The translations under genes and the position numbers were made by a program. From NCBI GenBank assembly GCA_015075425.1, contig JABTUL010000001.1, positions 1,612,001-1,676,000 on the forward strand: a DNA stretch of 64,000 nt, read 5' to 3'. The stretch's first letter is position 1. The number at the start of each line of letters is the position of its first letter. Origin of the DNA: Spirochaetales bacterium. GTDB lineage: Bacteria > Spirochaetota > Leptospiria > Leptospirales > Leptonemataceae. This document shows positions 19,092 through 27,358 of this stretch, piece after piece. The notes beneath the pieces were generated by a model. That model was given only the letters and a program-made list of their open reading frames with translations, had not been told where the DNA came from and did no database searches.

Positions 19092-21803
19092 ATGATACTG
19101 TCCGGCGACAACGCCCATTTACTTGAAGATCTTTATGAGCGCTATACCTCAGAGCCTGGTGGGCTGAGCACTGAGTGGAAGATTTTCTTTGAAAATCTGG
19201 AGCGTGGCAGCAACGGTTTTTCACCGCTCAAGAGTCCCGCCCGGACAGCCTCACCTAAGGAAATCGGTGTTCAGATGCTCATTGAAGCCTACCGGAGGCA
19301 GGGGCATCTGGCTGCGGACCTGGATCCACTGGGCATGGCTCCACGGACCCGGGAACTGCTGGATCTTTCGCTTTATGGACTTTCCCCGTCTGATTTTGAA
19401 AGCACATTTGATTCCCAGATCCAGGATCTGGGTGTTACGACACTCAGAAAAATAATAGATTTCCTTGAAGAGACGTATTGCAGCACAATAGCTTCAGAGC
19501 ATTTTTACCTGCGCAGCAATGAACAGCGAAATTGGCTTCAGGATCGCATGGAGAGCCTGGCCAGCCGCAAGGCGTTTGATGCGGGGCTCAAGCTCCGCAT
19601 TTTTGAAAAGGTCTACCAGGCCCATTATTTTGAAAAATTCCTGGCCCAGAAGTATGTGGGCAAAAAGCGATTTTCTCTGGAAGGTGGAGAAACCTTTGCG
19701 GCTTTGATGGACATGGTCGTCGAGGAAGCCGGAGCGCATCAGATGGATGGCCTGGTGATTGGCATGGCCCATCGTGGCCGCCTGAATATGCTGGTCAATG
19801 TACTCGAAAAACCGGCTGGACTGATCTTTGCGGAGTTTGACGAGAATTTTGATCCGGATTCCCTCGATTATGCGGACGTGAAGTATCATCTGGGTTTTAG
19901 CAATCAGAGAATGACCAGAGCGGGTAAGGAGGTTCATCTCTCCCTCGCTTTCAATCCCAGCCATCTGGAGGCTGTCGATCCCGTGATTCTGGGCTCTGTG
20001 CGGGCACGTCAGGAGATGTGGAAAGATGTCGAGCGGCGCAAATGGATGCCCGTTATGGTGCACGGGGATGCTGCCTTTGTGGGCCAGGGCGTTGTGGCTG
20101 AATCGTTGAATTTGATGAGCCTGCCGGCGCACACCGTGGGCGGAACATTACATGTAATTATAAATAATCAGATCGGTTTTACGACACTGCCTTCTGAGTC
20201 TCGCAGCACCCATTATTGCACCGACCTGGCCAAGGGTTTTCAGCTCCCCATCTTTCACGCCAATGCCGACGATCCCGAGGCAGTTGTCCGCGTGGTAAAG
20301 ATGGCCCTTGAATTCCGGCAGAAGTTTTTGTGCGACGTGGTACTGGATATGGTTTGCTATCGAAGGCTGGGCCACAACGAGACCGATGAACCGGCCTTTA
20401 CTCAGCCACAAATGTATGAATTGATTCGTAAACACCCGCCCACTGCAGACCTGTACGAAGCTCGGCTGCGCAAAGATCCAGACATATCCGGGGAAGACAT
20501 AGAATTTATCAAAAACGGAGTGGAGCAGGGTCTGGAAGACTCCTTCCGTCGGGCAAAAGATAAAAATATGCGAATGTCTGTCGATACCATGAATGGTGTC
20601 TGGAGCATGTTTACCCGGGAAAGTCTGGATTCCCAGCCGCAGACCAGCCTCCTTGCCGACCAGATGTCCCGCATAATCCAGTCCCTGACGACCGTGCCCG
20701 AGGGTTTTACCCCGCATCCCAAACTGGTGCGCCTGCTTTCGCAGCGGGCAGCAATGTTTGAAGGCAAACAGCCCATTGATTGGGGTCTTGCTGAGGCTCT
20801 GGCTTTTGGTTCCATTCTGGAAAATGGACTCAACATACGCCTGACCGGACAGGATTCCCAGCGAGGCACATTTTCGCATCGACATGCTGTTCTGGTAGAT
20901 GTGAATGATGGCAGAAAGCATGTATCGCTTAACCATATCTCCGAAAACCAGGGTCACTTACAAGTATGGAATTCTGCGCTCTCTGAATACGCTGTCCTTG
21001 GTTTTGAGTACGGGTATTCGCTGGCCGATCCGCGATCTCTGGTAGTCTGGGAGGCGCAATTTGGCGATTTTGCCAATGGGGCACAGATTATTATAGATCA
21101 ATTTATTACTTCTTCTGAGGTGAAATGGCATCGCATGAGTGGCCTTGTGATGCTTTTGCCTCACGGTTATGAAGGGCAGGGGCCGGAACATTCCAGTGCG
21201 CGATTGGAGCGATTTTTGCAACTATGCGCTCACGATAACATTCAAGTCTGCAACTGTACTACACCGGCGCAATACTTTCATCTCCTGCGCCGTCAGATTC
21301 TGCGCAGTTATCGCAAACCTTTGATCATCATGTCCCCCAAAAGTCTTCTGCGCCTTCCGGAGGCCGGTTCCAATCTCGAAGATCTCAGTCTGGGTATTTT
21401 TAGGGAGGTTCTTCATGATCGCACCATTACTGATCCCCGCAAAGTGAAGCGCCTGGTATTCTGCTCCGGAAAGATCTATTACGATCTGCTTTCTTCCCGC
21501 AAAGAGAAGGGAATGGAAGAAAAGGTAGCGCTATTACGAATGGAGCAGCTGTATCCTTTTCCCGCGCAAGAAGTGGATGAAGTCCTGGCCCTTTACGACA
21601 AAGCAACAGAGCTTTACTGGGTACAGGAAGAACCGGAAAACCAGGGTGGTGCCTGGTTCATTGCTCTCCATTTATTTGCACGAATCAAGGAAAGGGTGAA
21701 GACCACCACGGTGGCCCGCCCTCTATCGGCCAGTCCTGCAGCCGGGATGATGAAAGTTCACAAAAGGGAGCTGGAGGATCTGATGCGCCGAACCTTCGCC
21801 TAA
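19092..21803 (+). CDS. sucA: 2-oxoglutarate dehydrogenase E1 component
   Basis: SucA is the thiamin-diphosphate-dependent E1 subunit that decarboxylates 2-oxoglutarate in the TCA cycle. The 903-residue product has the expected N-terminus ([17 protein letters not shown]), [15 protein letters not shown], the thiamin-binding [19 protein letters not shown] ... [35 protein letters not shown] in the second half and the [20 protein letters not shown] motif. ATG 19092 is preceded by GAGGTG. Length is normal. No sucB or lpd follows; instead it overlaps a convergent membrane gene by 4 bases, so E2 and E3 are encoded elsewhere. Confidence 0.96.
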   Translation: MILSGDNAHLLEDLYERYTSEPGGLSTEWKIFFENLERGSNGFSPLKSPARTASPKEIGVQMLIEAYRRQGHLAADLDPLGMAPRTRELLDLSLYGLSPSDFESTFDSQIQDLGVTTLRKIIDFLEETYCSTIASEHFYLRSNEQRNWLQDRMESLASRKAFDAGLKLRIFEKVYQAHYFEKFLAQKYVGKKRFSLEGGETFAALMDMVVEEAGAHQMDGLVIGMAHRGRLNMLVNVLEKPAGLIFAEFDENFDPDSLDYADVKYHLGFSNQRMTRAGKEVHLSLAFNPSHLEAVDPVILGSVRARQEMWKDVERRKWMPVMVHGDAAFVGQGVVAESLNLMSLPAHTVGGTLHVIINNQIGFTTLPSESRSTHYCTDLAKGFQLPIFHANADDPEAVVRVVKMALEFRQKFLCDVVLDMVCYRRLGHNETDEPAFTQPQMYELIRKHPPTADLYEARLRKDPDISGEDIEFIKNGVEQGLEDSFRRAKDKNMRMSVDTMNGVWSMFTRESLDSQPQTSLLADQMSRIIQSLTTVPEGFTPHPKLVRLLSQRAAMFEGKQPIDWGLAEALAFGSILENGLNIRLTGQDSQRGTFSHRHAVLVDVNDGRKHVSLNHISENQGHLQVWNSALSEYAVLGFEYGYSLADPRSLVVWEAQFGDFANGAQIIIDQFITSSEVKWHRMSGLVMLLPHGYEGQGPEHSSARLERFLQLCAHDNIQVCNCTTPAQYFHLLRRQILRSYRKPLIIMSPKSLLRLPEAGSNLEDLSLGIFREVLHDRTITDPRKVKRLVFCSGKIYYDLLSSRKEKGMEEKVALLRMEQLYPFPAQEVDEVLALYDKATELYWVQEEPENQGGAWFIALHLFARIKERVKTTTVARPLSASPAAGMMKVHKRELEDLMRRTFA

Positions 21804-22195
21804 GCATGGTGGATCATCGCCCCGGCATGGGCGGCCCAGGCGCAGAGGGCCAGCTGGACAAGGGATGCAAAAAGAAGGGCATAGAGGGCCAGGCGTCGCG
21901 GGCCAAGTAACGTACCTCCCAGGGTAAAGAGAGCAAAGAAGAAATAGAGTTCCATTCTTTCCTGGTGTACTGCAATACTTGCGGAAAATTCTTCTGCGAG
22001 CAGCTCCCGCGCCATTTCTCCGGACAACATGGACAGGTAGATGAAAATTATATGCACAAACTGGTACAGGGCCATGGTTCGGGCAAATCGGGGATGGTTC
22101 CGGGAAATCCAGATATGGATGGTCATGAAAAGGGGCATCATCAGGGCCATCGAAATCGGAAGGTGAACGATAAAAGCGTGTGGAAAAGCTGCCAT
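21800..22195 (-). CDS. Small four-helix membrane protein (DUF2231-like)
   Basis: The 131-residue product has four hydrophobic segments with a histidine-containing start ([20 protein letters not shown]) that is characteristic of DUF2231-type proteins, thought to bind haem or take part in membrane redox. Histidines recur in helices two and three ([17 protein letters not shown]) and at the C-terminus (HAGAMIHHA). It overlaps the end of sucA by 4 bases and diverges from the HEAT-repeat gene. Function is not established. Confidence 0.7.
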   Translation of the reverse strand: MAAFPHAFIVHLPISMALMMPLFMTIHIWISRNHPRFARTMALYQFVHIIFIYLSMLSGEMARELLAEEFSASIAVHQERMELYFFFALFTLGGTLLGPRRLALYALLFASLVQLALCAWAAHAGAMIHHA

Positions 22196-22237
22196 AAAAC
22201 GATTGACGCAAAGAGGAGTTGGCCACCGGTTTGCGCT

Positions 22238-22717
22238 ATGAAATTAAAATCGAATCTTACAATCATCCTGTTGCATGTCCTTCTGGCAACTGCAATCTAT
22301 GCGGAGAAGAGTTCCGACGATTATATTGCTGATCTCAAATCGGAAGATATGAATGTCCAGATCACGGCTGCGCGCAAGCTGGGTGCTGGTAAAGTGGAAA
22401 AGGCCCTGCCGGACCTGACAGCACTGTTGGGCTCGCCCTCCGTTGATGTCCAGGTGGCTGCAGCAACGGCTATTGGTGCGATTGGAAAAAAGGGTGCGGG
22501 AAGTGATGAACTGCTGGCTCTGGCCGCCGGAACCAAAAGCGCCCTGGTAAAGTACGCTGCCTATGTCGCTCTGGCCAATACTGTCGATAAAGAGAAAACC
22601 GCCGCCTTCCAGGAAGCTCTGGGCAAGGAAATGGCATCGAATGATGCCCTGCTCAAAGATCTGGCCGGCAAGCTCAAGAAAGAAGAAAAGAAAGCCAAAG
22701 AAAGCGACCAGGGTTAG
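22238..22717 (+). CDS. Secreted HEAT-repeat protein
   Basis: A 159-residue protein with a signal peptide (LTIILLHVLLATAIYA) followed by two to three HEAT-type helical repeats (ITAARKLGAGKVEKALPDL, VQVAAATAIGAIGKKGAGSD, ALVKYAAYVALANTVDKEKT). The C-terminus is a Lys/Glu-rich helix. Such proteins act as periplasmic binding scaffolds. ATG 22238 has no good ribosome binding site. Its stop TAG shares a base with the GTG of the adenylyltransferase gene, so the two are coupled although a functional link is not obvious. Confidence 0.75.
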   Translation: MKLKSNLTIILLHVLLATAIYAEKSSDDYIADLKSEDMNVQITAARKLGAGKVEKALPDLTALLGSPSVDVQVAAATAIGAIGKKGAGSDELLALAAGTKSALVKYAAYVALANTVDKEKTAAFQEALGKEMASNDALLKDLAGKLKKEEKKAKESDQG

Positions 22718-23526
22718 TGCTGGGGAAGCAGGAGGTCACCCGCTATTCGCGGAACATCCTGCTTCCTGAAATCGGGAGGGCAGGGCAGGACCGCCTGAAA
22801 CAGTCCAAAGTAGTGGTGCTGGGTGCGGGCGGTCTCGGATCGCCTGTTCTGCTGTATCTTGCGGCCGCAGGGGTGGGCAGTATCCGGATCATCGATGCGG
22901 ACCTGCTGGACCTGTCGAATCTGCAAAGGCAGATCCTTTATCGTTCAGCGGATCTGGGCAAACCCAAAGCCCTGCTGGCAATGGAAGCGCTCACCGCTCT
23001 CAATCCTCTGGTTCATGTAGAAGCCATTCAGGAACGTTTCCACGCCGGTATTGCCAGAAATCTGATCTCTGGCGCTGATCTCATCATTGAAGGATTCGAT
23101 AACTTTCCGGGAAAATTTTTGGCCAACGACTCGGCCATCCTTTCCGGTATTTCTCTTATTTCCGGGGGTATACTGCGTTTTAGAGCCCAGGTTCAGGGAA
23201 TCAAACCAGGCGAATCGGCCTGCCTGAGATGCCTTTACTATGAGCAACCAGAGCCCGAATGGGTCCCTTCCTGCTCGGAGGCCGGCGTGATTGGCGCTCT
23301 GGCCGGACTGGCCGGGGCCCTGATGGCTGCTGAAGCCATCAAAGTCCTCTGTGGCACTGCGGAGTCGATTCTCGGAAAGCTGGTCGAATTTGAACTGAAA
23401 GAAACCCGTATGCGGACTCGCCGGCTCAAGCGTCGGCAAAACTGCGCCATCTGTGGCGACACACCGACTATTGGCGACCTGGAGGAAAGTCGCTACGCTG
23501 TGAACGAGTCCTGCTTGTTACCATAA
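22717..23526 (+). CDS. MoeB/ThiF/HesA-family adenylyltransferase
   Basis: A 269-residue E1-like enzyme that would adenylate the C-terminal glycine of a ThiS- or MoaD-type sulfur carrier. Visible are YSRNILLPEIG at the N-terminus, the ATP-binding VVLGAGGLGSPVLLYLAAAG, DADLLDLSNLQRQ with the catalytic Asp and Arg, the zinc pair CLRC (and CAIC near the C-terminus), and PSCSEAGV with the conserved active-site Cys. No rhodanese domain is fused, unlike many MoeB proteins. GTG 22717 overlaps the HEAT-repeat stop. Whether it serves molybdopterin, thiamin or another pathway cannot be told here. Confidence 0.88.
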   Translation: MLGKQEVTRYSRNILLPEIGRAGQDRLKQSKVVVLGAGGLGSPVLLYLAAAGVGSIRIIDADLLDLSNLQRQILYRSADLGKPKALLAMEALTALNPLVHVEAIQERFHAGIARNLISGADLIIEGFDNFPGKFLANDSAILSGISLISGGILRFRAQVQGIKPGESACLRCLYYEQPEPEWVPSCSEAGVIGALAGLAGALMAAEAIKVLCGTAESILGKLVEFELKETRMRTRRLKRRQNCAICGDTPTIGDLEESRYAVNESCLLP

Positions 23527-23528
23527 TT

Positions 23529-24305
23529 TCACCACAGGTCGCTATTCTGTGCAAAAGAATTGCGCCAGTCGGCCGTTCCGTCCGGATCCAGTTGAGCGAT
23601 GGCCAGACCTTCCTCCCTCTCCAATCGGTCAAGGATCTGGCCCTTTGCATCGTAGATTCGACTATGGCCGGCCGCATCAATGCTCCCGCACATCCCGGTG
23701 GCATTGGCCAGAAGCAACGGCGTCTGCGACTCTATGCTTCGGGCCTGGCTTAATGCCTGCATGTGTTCCTCCCGGACCCGGGGCCAGAGTGCGGGGACAA
23801 GAAAAAGATCCACCGGGGGCTCACGCCGGAAAACAGGCGGAAAACGCAGATCAAAGCAGGTGGCAAGGCCGATGCGCCAGCCAGCCCACTCAATCGTCAC
23901 GAGCCTACCTCCAAAAGTTAAGTGCCGATCTTCATCCAGGGCCCCGATGAGGTGGATTTTATCATACCAGCCCGGGACATCACCACTATCGGAAATGAAA
24001 AAGCTCCGATTCCAGAACGCGCCTCCTTCCTTCCAGAGGAGTGGCAAAAGACAGGCCTTCCCGGTTTTTTTGCACAATGCAGAAATGGCGGCAAGCAGCT
24101 TGACGTTCGACACGGCAATGGACCCAAGATTTGCGTAATCAAAACCACTTGAGCAGCTTTCTGGAAAAACGATCAGATCGAGCTCATCGAGACCAAAGGC
24201 ATGAGAGAGCCAGCTTTCATTGGCCGCCGGATCGCCCAGGACAATACGATGCTGCACGGCAGCGGCCCGGATCGGCTTTTTTTTCTTGTGAGTGTAATTG
24301 CCCAT
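23529..24305 (-). CDS. Nitrilase-superfamily carbon-nitrogen hydrolase
   Basis: A 258-residue amidase with the Glu-Lys-Cys triad in place: Glu in LIVFPESCSSG, Lys in WYDKIHLIG and Cys in GLATCFDLRFP. These forms are closest to omega-amidase (YafV/Nit2) type members, which hydrolyse 2-oxoglutaramate or 2-oxosuccinamate. ATG 24305 begins a lysine-rich leader. It converges with the MoeB/ThiF gene, with two bases between the stops. Substrate is inferred only from family similarity. Confidence 0.88.
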   Translation of the reverse strand: MGNYTHKKKKPIRAAAVQHRIVLGDPAANESWLSHAFGLDELDLIVFPESCSSGFDYANLGSIAVSNVKLLAAISALCKKTGKACLLPLLWKEGGAFWNRSFFISDSGDVPGWYDKIHLIGALDEDRHLTFGGRLVTIEWAGWRIGLATCFDLRFPPVFRREPPVDLFLVPALWPRVREEHMQALSQARSIESQTPLLLANATGMCGSIDAAGHSRIYDAKGQILDRLEREEGLAIAQLDPDGTADWRNSFAQNSDLW

Positions 24306-24362
24306 CAGAGTATGACCTGCTTATCCACTCAGAAAAAGCCAAAGGACGGTAGCAAGAGATTT

Positions 24363-24560
24363 ATGTTTTCCGGTGATCTTGAAGATGATTTAGAAGATGA
24401 ACTGGGAGGCTGGGATGAGCAGGAAGATGACATGGTTGATAGCAGTTTTGTCTGCGAAGACTGCGATTACCGTTGGGACGGGGCGGCTCTTGCAGAAGAG
24501 CTGGACATGGGTCAGCTTGTGTGTCCTATGTGCGGTAGCGTCAACGTAACCCAGCTCTGA
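24363..24560 (+). CDS. Small acidic zinc-ribbon protein
   Basis: A 65-residue protein with an acidic N-terminal half (GDLEDDLEDELGGWDEQEDD) and a four-cysteine zinc ribbon CEDCDYRWDG ... CPMCGS. Such small ribbons are often protein- or RNA-binding accessory factors. ATG 24363 is chosen as the first Met after a region antisense to the nitrilase gene; the ribosome binding site is weak. It precedes the LapA-like gene by 12 bases and probably shares its transcript. No family assignment. Confidence 0.65.
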   Translation: MFSGDLEDDLEDELGGWDEQEDDMVDSSFVCEDCDYRWDGAALAEELDMGQLVCPMCGSVNVTQL

Positions 24561-24572
24561 GGAGGCACTGCG

Positions 24573-24797
24573 ATGCCCGTTCGGATCAGCCTCTTTCTTT
24601 TTGGAATCATAGTGCTGCTGCTTCTGGTTCTGGGCAATCCCGAAAGAGTTGTCATCCAGTTCCTTTTCTGGCGCACCAGCTATGAACTTTATCAGGTTAT
24701 CATCGGCAGTGCGGCTCTGGGTGCAGTTTTAGCTCTCTTGTTTCATTCGCATTTTAATTATCTGAAACGATTACGGAAACGGTTTTTTGGCTCTTGA
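24573..24797 (+). CDS. LapA (DUF1049)-like small membrane protein
   Basis: A 74-residue protein with two membrane helices separated by VVIQFLFWRTSYELYQV and a basic end (FNYLKRLRKRFFGS), the layout of LapA/YciS proteins that help lipopolysaccharide assembly control at the inner membrane in E. coli. GAGGAGG lies nine bases before ATG 24573. The stop overlaps the TTG start of the methyltransferase (TTGA). Confidence 0.75.
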   Translation: MPVRISLFLFGIIVLLLLVLGNPERVVIQFLFWRTSYELYQVIIGSAALGAVLALLFHSHFNYLKRLRKRFFGS

Positions 24798-25360
24798 AGC
24801 TGTTTGTGCAGCAGGGTCGCTTCCGCAATCGCAGCATCTCTATACCACCAGCAGTAAAAGGCCATCTCGAGTTTACTCCCGCCCGCATTAAGGAAGCGAT
24901 ATTTCAGATTGTGTTTGCGCGGACTGGCGGTCGCATCGGTGAATACGCTTTCTTTGATTTGTGCGCCGGGTCAGGCCAGATGGCCTGGGAGGCACTGAGC
25001 CGTGGATTCAGGGAGGTGCACGTCAATGAACTGGACTCCCAACGATTCCGCTTTCTGACCCAGGAAAAAGAGAATTACACACCCGGTCAGGTGATACTTT
25101 CGCGACGCAGTTGGAGCCGCATGGCAGACCCGATCGTGCAGGCAATGCCAGCCGTGGTATTTCTGGACTTACCCTATAGTTTCTGGAAAGATAAGGAAAC
25201 GACAGAAGCTCTGGACAGATTCATTGGCTCCCTGGCGAATCGGCAACGACTGATCCTTATACTGCAATCGCCCCTGGCCGAAATCCCATCGCAGTACGTT
25301 TTTTCCGCCCGCGCCTACGGGAACCACTTTGTCCTGATTCTGGAGGACGGCGGCCGGTAA
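24794..25360 (+). CDS. rsmD: RsmD-type 16S rRNA (guanine-N2) methyltransferase
   Basis: A 188-residue SAM-dependent methyltransferase. GRFRNRSI at the start, the SAM loop FFDLCAGSGQMAWEALSRG and HVNELD are those of RsmD, which methylates G966 of 16S rRNA. The catalytic NPPY/DPPY motif reads LDLPYSFWKD here, with Leu replacing the first Pro, an unusual change. TTG 24794 is used as start because it overlaps the preceding stop as TTGA and gives the right N-terminus. Confidence in the family is good; activity with DLPY is uncertain. Confidence 0.82.
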   Translation: MKLFVQQGRFRNRSISIPPAVKGHLEFTPARIKEAIFQIVFARTGGRIGEYAFFDLCAGSGQMAWEALSRGFREVHVNELDSQRFRFLTQEKENYTPGQVILSRRSWSRMADPIVQAMPAVVFLDLPYSFWKDKETTEALDRFIGSLANRQRLILILQSPLAEIPSQYVFSARAYGNHFVLILEDGGR

Positions 25361-25389
25361 TTCCTCAAAGGGAAGGCACCCTTAATGTT

Positions 25390-25599
25390 TCAGGAGGCGC
25401 GTTGCAACCAGCCCGCAGCGATTTTGCGATTTTCACTGAACCAGTCGCGCATGCGGTCCATAAAGGTCGTATCAATCCGGTAACGCCAGTCGATTAAAAG
25501 TTTGTACAGAAACTTTACTATGATCTCAAAAGTGGAAACAATCAGAGCCACAAAAAAGGTGATGAAAATCCAGATGGTAGCAATAATGAATTTCAGCAT
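25390..25599 (-). CDS. Small membrane protein of unknown function
   Basis: A 69-residue protein from ATG 25599 with one long hydrophobic segment (FIIATIWIFITFFVALIVS) and an amphipathic, tryptophan-containing tail (WRYRIDTTFMDRMRDWFSEN). The frame is open to a TTG at 25641, which is an alternative start. No clear ribosome binding site. It lies between rsmD and tRNA-Asp. Function not recognised. Confidence 0.5.
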   Translation of the reverse strand: MLKFIIATIWIFITFFVALIVSTFEIIVKFLYKLLIDWRYRIDTTFMDRMRDWFSENRKIAAGWLQRAS

Positions 25600-25717
25600 A
25601 GATTCAGGTTTTCCGGCCTCCCTTGAAACAGGCAAGCGCAAAAAGATCTGATATGTGAGTCCGGTCGCGGAGTTTGGTTTGACGGCCAGAGGGCCCTGAA
25701 AAAGCCTAACTTGAGCA

Positions 25718-25791
25718 GGGGTAGTAGCTCAGCTGGTTAGAGTGTCGGTCTGTCACACCGAAGGTCGCGGGTTCAAGTCCCGTCTGCCCCG
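25718..25791 (+). tRNA. tRNA-Asp (anticodon GTC)
   Basis: A 74-base cloverleaf: acceptor GGGGTAG pairs with CTGCCCC (one G-T wobble), D-arm GCTC..GAGT, anticodon stem CGGTC/CACCG region around loop CTGTCAC (anticodon GTC), variable AGGTC and T-arm GCGGGTTCAAGTCCCGT. The discriminator base is G as expected for Asp. The 3' CCA is not encoded. An ORF on the opposite strand runs 19 bases into its 3' end. It marks the left edge of the accessory region. Confidence 0.95.
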
Positions 25792-26123
25792 AAGTTTCCA
25801 CCCAGTGCAGCTTCTCGCGGCGGTCTAACCGATGTCGCGCCTTCAAGTCCCGTCTGTGAAAGCTCCAGGGCCCGCTCATAGCTTACAAGGCGACGGATCA
25901 GGCTGTTGTAGCGAGCATGCGCGTCATCGCCGTGGAAACGAGTAAGCAGCCAATACAGCCGGGATTCTGGATGATCGGTGCCGGCCTTCGACTGAATGGC
26001 AAATCCCAACCGGTTCAAACGCGGCGCCCCAATCTCCAGGAGCAGTGACTCAATGGTTTCTTGACCGCTTTCCAGATCCGCAAGTCCCTTTGAGATGAAT
26101 TCTTCTCCTGGCAGTTCGGTCAT
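25773..26123 (-). CDS. Unknown helical protein paired with a nucleotidyltransferase
   Basis: A 116-residue product beginning at ATG 26123, which overlaps the stop of the upstream nucleotidyltransferase (ATGA). The first about 90 residues look like a genuine helical, soluble protein (LESGQETIESLLLEIGAPRL, YWLLTRFHGDDAHARYNSLI). The last about 27 residues are read from the antisense of the tRNA fragment and tRNA-Asp, so the natural C-terminus may have been lost when the tRNA-like sequence was joined here. It has no recognised motif; no HEPN RxxxxH is seen. Together the two genes look like an accessory module. Confidence 0.5.
   Translation of the reverse strand: MTELPGEEFISKGLADLESGQETIESLLLEIGAPRLNRLGFAIQSKAGTDHPESRLYWLLTRFHGDDAHARYNSLIRRLVSYERALELSQTGLEGATSVRPPREAALGGNFGADGT
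25821..25856 (+). repeat. Degenerate partial duplicate of tRNA-Asp 3' half
   Basis: Thirty bases past the tRNA, CGGTCT followed by a 4-base-shorter stretch, then GTCGCG, two changed bases and TTCAAGTCCCGTCTG (25842-25856) repeats the tRNA from its anticodon stem through its T-arm (25746-25786). The last 15 bases are identical to the tRNA. The copy lacks the acceptor end. This is what an attachment-site duplication or a decayed tandem tRNA would leave. Confidence 0.75.
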
Positions 26124-26647
26124 GAAGATTTTCCCAGAATTTCCTTTAACTTATTTTCGAGACTCTTTGCTTCCAATGCCGGAAAGCGAATCAGATCATC
26201 TTTGATCCGGGCGAACAACTCGATAAGGACGTCCGGTACCACAAGTCCGGTTGCCAGCATTTGCCGGACATCCAATAGATCTTTGTTGTGGCTGCGCTCA
26301 ATTTTTGCAAGGGCCTGGGAGTAGAAATCATAGTGAAAGAAATCAATGCTGCCACATCTTTCTATAAAAATGCTCCGATCCTGCCAGCCGGGCAGGGGAG
26401 GCAGGAATTGGTCCGGGGCAGCCAGTTCAATATTGACCTGAAATTTCTCTTTGATAATTCGAATAGCTTCAAAAACACCGGCTGGTTCCGGATCCAGTTT
26501 CAAATCCAGATCGATTGTGCTGTCACGCCAACCTTCCAGCAAGGCTGATGCGCCGCCAACCAGGTAAACCTTTCCTGGGCCTCTGGCCCGCTGACCCAGC
26601 TCTGTGATCAACTCTTGCAGCCTTTTTTTTGTAAGCTCCTGGCGCAT
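26120..26647 (-). CDS. DUF6036-like nucleotidyltransferase
   Basis: A 175-residue protein with a minimal nucleotidyltransferase signature: YLVGGASALLEGWRDSTIDLDLKL, that is a GG loop followed by a (S/T)xDxD metal-binding pair, and a third acidic strand GSIDFFHYD. It resembles the chromosomal nucleotidyltransferases of the DUF6036 group, some of which are found in toxin-antitoxin-like pairs. A C-terminal helical region follows. It overlaps the 116-residue partner gene by 4 bases in an ATGA arrangement. Enzymatic role not shown; family named from motif similarity only. Confidence 0.65.
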   Translation of the reverse strand: MRQELTKKRLQELITELGQRARGPGKVYLVGGASALLEGWRDSTIDLDLKLDPEPAGVFEAIRIIKEKFQVNIELAAPDQFLPPLPGWQDRSIFIERCGSIDFFHYDFYSQALAKIERSHNKDLLDVRQMLATGLVVPDVLIELFARIKDDLIRFPALEAKSLENKLKEILGKSS

Positions 26648-26771
26648 TCTGCAACTGCTGCTCTGGAGAGTTACGCAGCAAAGCTTTTAAAAGGTAAATC
26701 GGAAGAAAACGGAAAAACGGCAACCAGTCGCTTGGCGATGTGCTTTCAGGTACAATTCTAATGAGGCAACA

Positions 26772-26808
26772 GGGGTATCTCAGAAGTACCTTTTCTGATG
26801 AGGCAATA
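26772..26808 (+). repeat. 37-bp direct repeat, copy 1
   Basis: GGGGTATCTCAGAAGTACCT and the following 17 bases (ending GGCAATA) are identical to 28258-28294. Weaker similarity continues for about 33 bases to the right (CTAAGA..ACTATGTC against ATAAGA..ATTATGTC). An internal inverted pair TCAGAA / TTCTGA could form a small hairpin. The perfect identity without codon-pattern changes suggests a DNA element rather than a conserved protein. Confidence 0.8.
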
Positions 26809-26940
26809 GTGACTGCCGCTAAGAGCCACTATGTCCCCTTTTTCGGTGGACCCGGAGCGGACAGGTAGGCAGCAAGTTCCTAGAAGATGAAAATGGGCCG
26901 GTGGGACTCGGAAAACGGAACTATGATTCGCGAATATTGC

Positions 26941-26985
26941 CGGCAAGGGCCCTCCCTGATCGGAAGGCCTTGCCTTCTTTTTTTT
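26941..26985 (+). terminator. Intrinsic terminator in the accessory region
   Basis: GGCAAGGGCC..CTCC pairs with GGAAG..GCCTTGCC across CTGATC, followed by TTCTTTTTTTT. It insulates the short ORF and repeat locus at 27.03-27.85 kb from anything upstream on the plus strand. No complete plus-strand gene ends just before it, which again suggests loss of a gene here. Confidence 0.7.
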
Positions 26986-27029
26986 CATCCCGGTTGATTT
27001 TTTTCCTTGCCCGCCGGTGAGGAGGTGCT

Positions 27030-27095
27030 ATGAAACCTGCATGGACTTGCGGGTTATACGCCATTGGGGCCGGGTTTGCGCGGCCAAAATTTTAA
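27030..27095 (+). CDS. Short 21-codon ORF with strong ribosome binding site (truncated gene start?)
   Basis: TGAGGAGGTG lies two to three bases before ATG 27030, the strongest ribosome binding site in this region. The product (MKPAWTCGLYAIGAGFARPK plus one residue) stops at TAA 27093-27095, inside the first copy of the 26-bp repeat. It looks like the beginning of a gene whose body was replaced by repeat sequence, or a leader peptide for the tail-collar gene downstream. Confidence 0.4.
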   Translation: MKPAWTCGLYAIGAGFARPKF

Positions 27096-27110
27096 GGGGC
27101 TCGCAATCCG
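27085..27110 (+). repeat. 26-bp direct repeat, copy 1
   Basis: CAAAATTTTAAGGGGCTCGC followed by AATCCG matches 27856-27881 with one difference (C to T). The similarity weakly continues with a run of G and T on the right. The two copies bracket the 8-bp array and the tail-collar gene. Confidence 0.8.
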
Positions 27111-27125
27111 GGGGTTTTTTGCCGT

Positions 27126-27315
27126 GAATCAGAGAATCAGAGAATCAGAGAATCAGAGAATCAGAGAATCAGAGAATCAGAGAATCAGAGAATCAGAGAA
27201 TCAGAGAATCAGAGAATCAGAGAATCAGAGAATCAGAGAATCAGAGAATCAGAGAATCAGAGAATCAGAGAATCAGAGAATCAGAGAATCAGAGAATCAG
27301 AGAATCAGAGAATCA
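27126..27315 (+). repeat. Tandem array of 23.75 copies of the 8-bp unit GAATCAGA
   Basis: From 27126 the unit GAATCAGA repeats without a single error for 190 bases. Because 8 is not a multiple of 3, all three frames are open in the array, each reading a permutation of ESENQRIR, and each gained or lost unit shifts the downstream frame. A frame open from TTG 27064 or GTG 27124 currently leaves the array out of frame and hits TAA at 27322. One extra unit, or two fewer, would join it to the tail-collar frame. Confidence 0.95.
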
Positions 27316-27358
27316 AATAGGTAAATATTTCTTAAAGGGCGCCGCCTTTGCGGGCGGG

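Larger units (their letters stand above)
26648..27029. other. Intergenic accessory segment with repeat, remnant and terminator
   Basis: This stretch holds no convincing gene. A minus-strand frame (26988-26758) is open but its only similarity is the 37-bp repeat, where it reads YCLIRKGTSEIP like the second copy; I treat it as a decayed remnant. Three copies of CTRATGAGGCAA occur in the region and its partner (26758, 26795, 28281). The segment also includes a strong terminator (26941-26985) and, at its end, the ribosome binding site of the short ORF at 27030. Confidence 0.5.

Noticed and set aside
26758-26988. 76-residue minus-strand frame as a gene
   Set aside because: It has no supporting start signal and shares only the 37-bp repeat with the second locus; it is better explained as a remnant overlapping a terminator.
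27126-27315. Regular repeats as a CRISPR array
   Set aside because: The unit is 8 bp and perfectly tandem with no unique spacers, and there are no cas genes.
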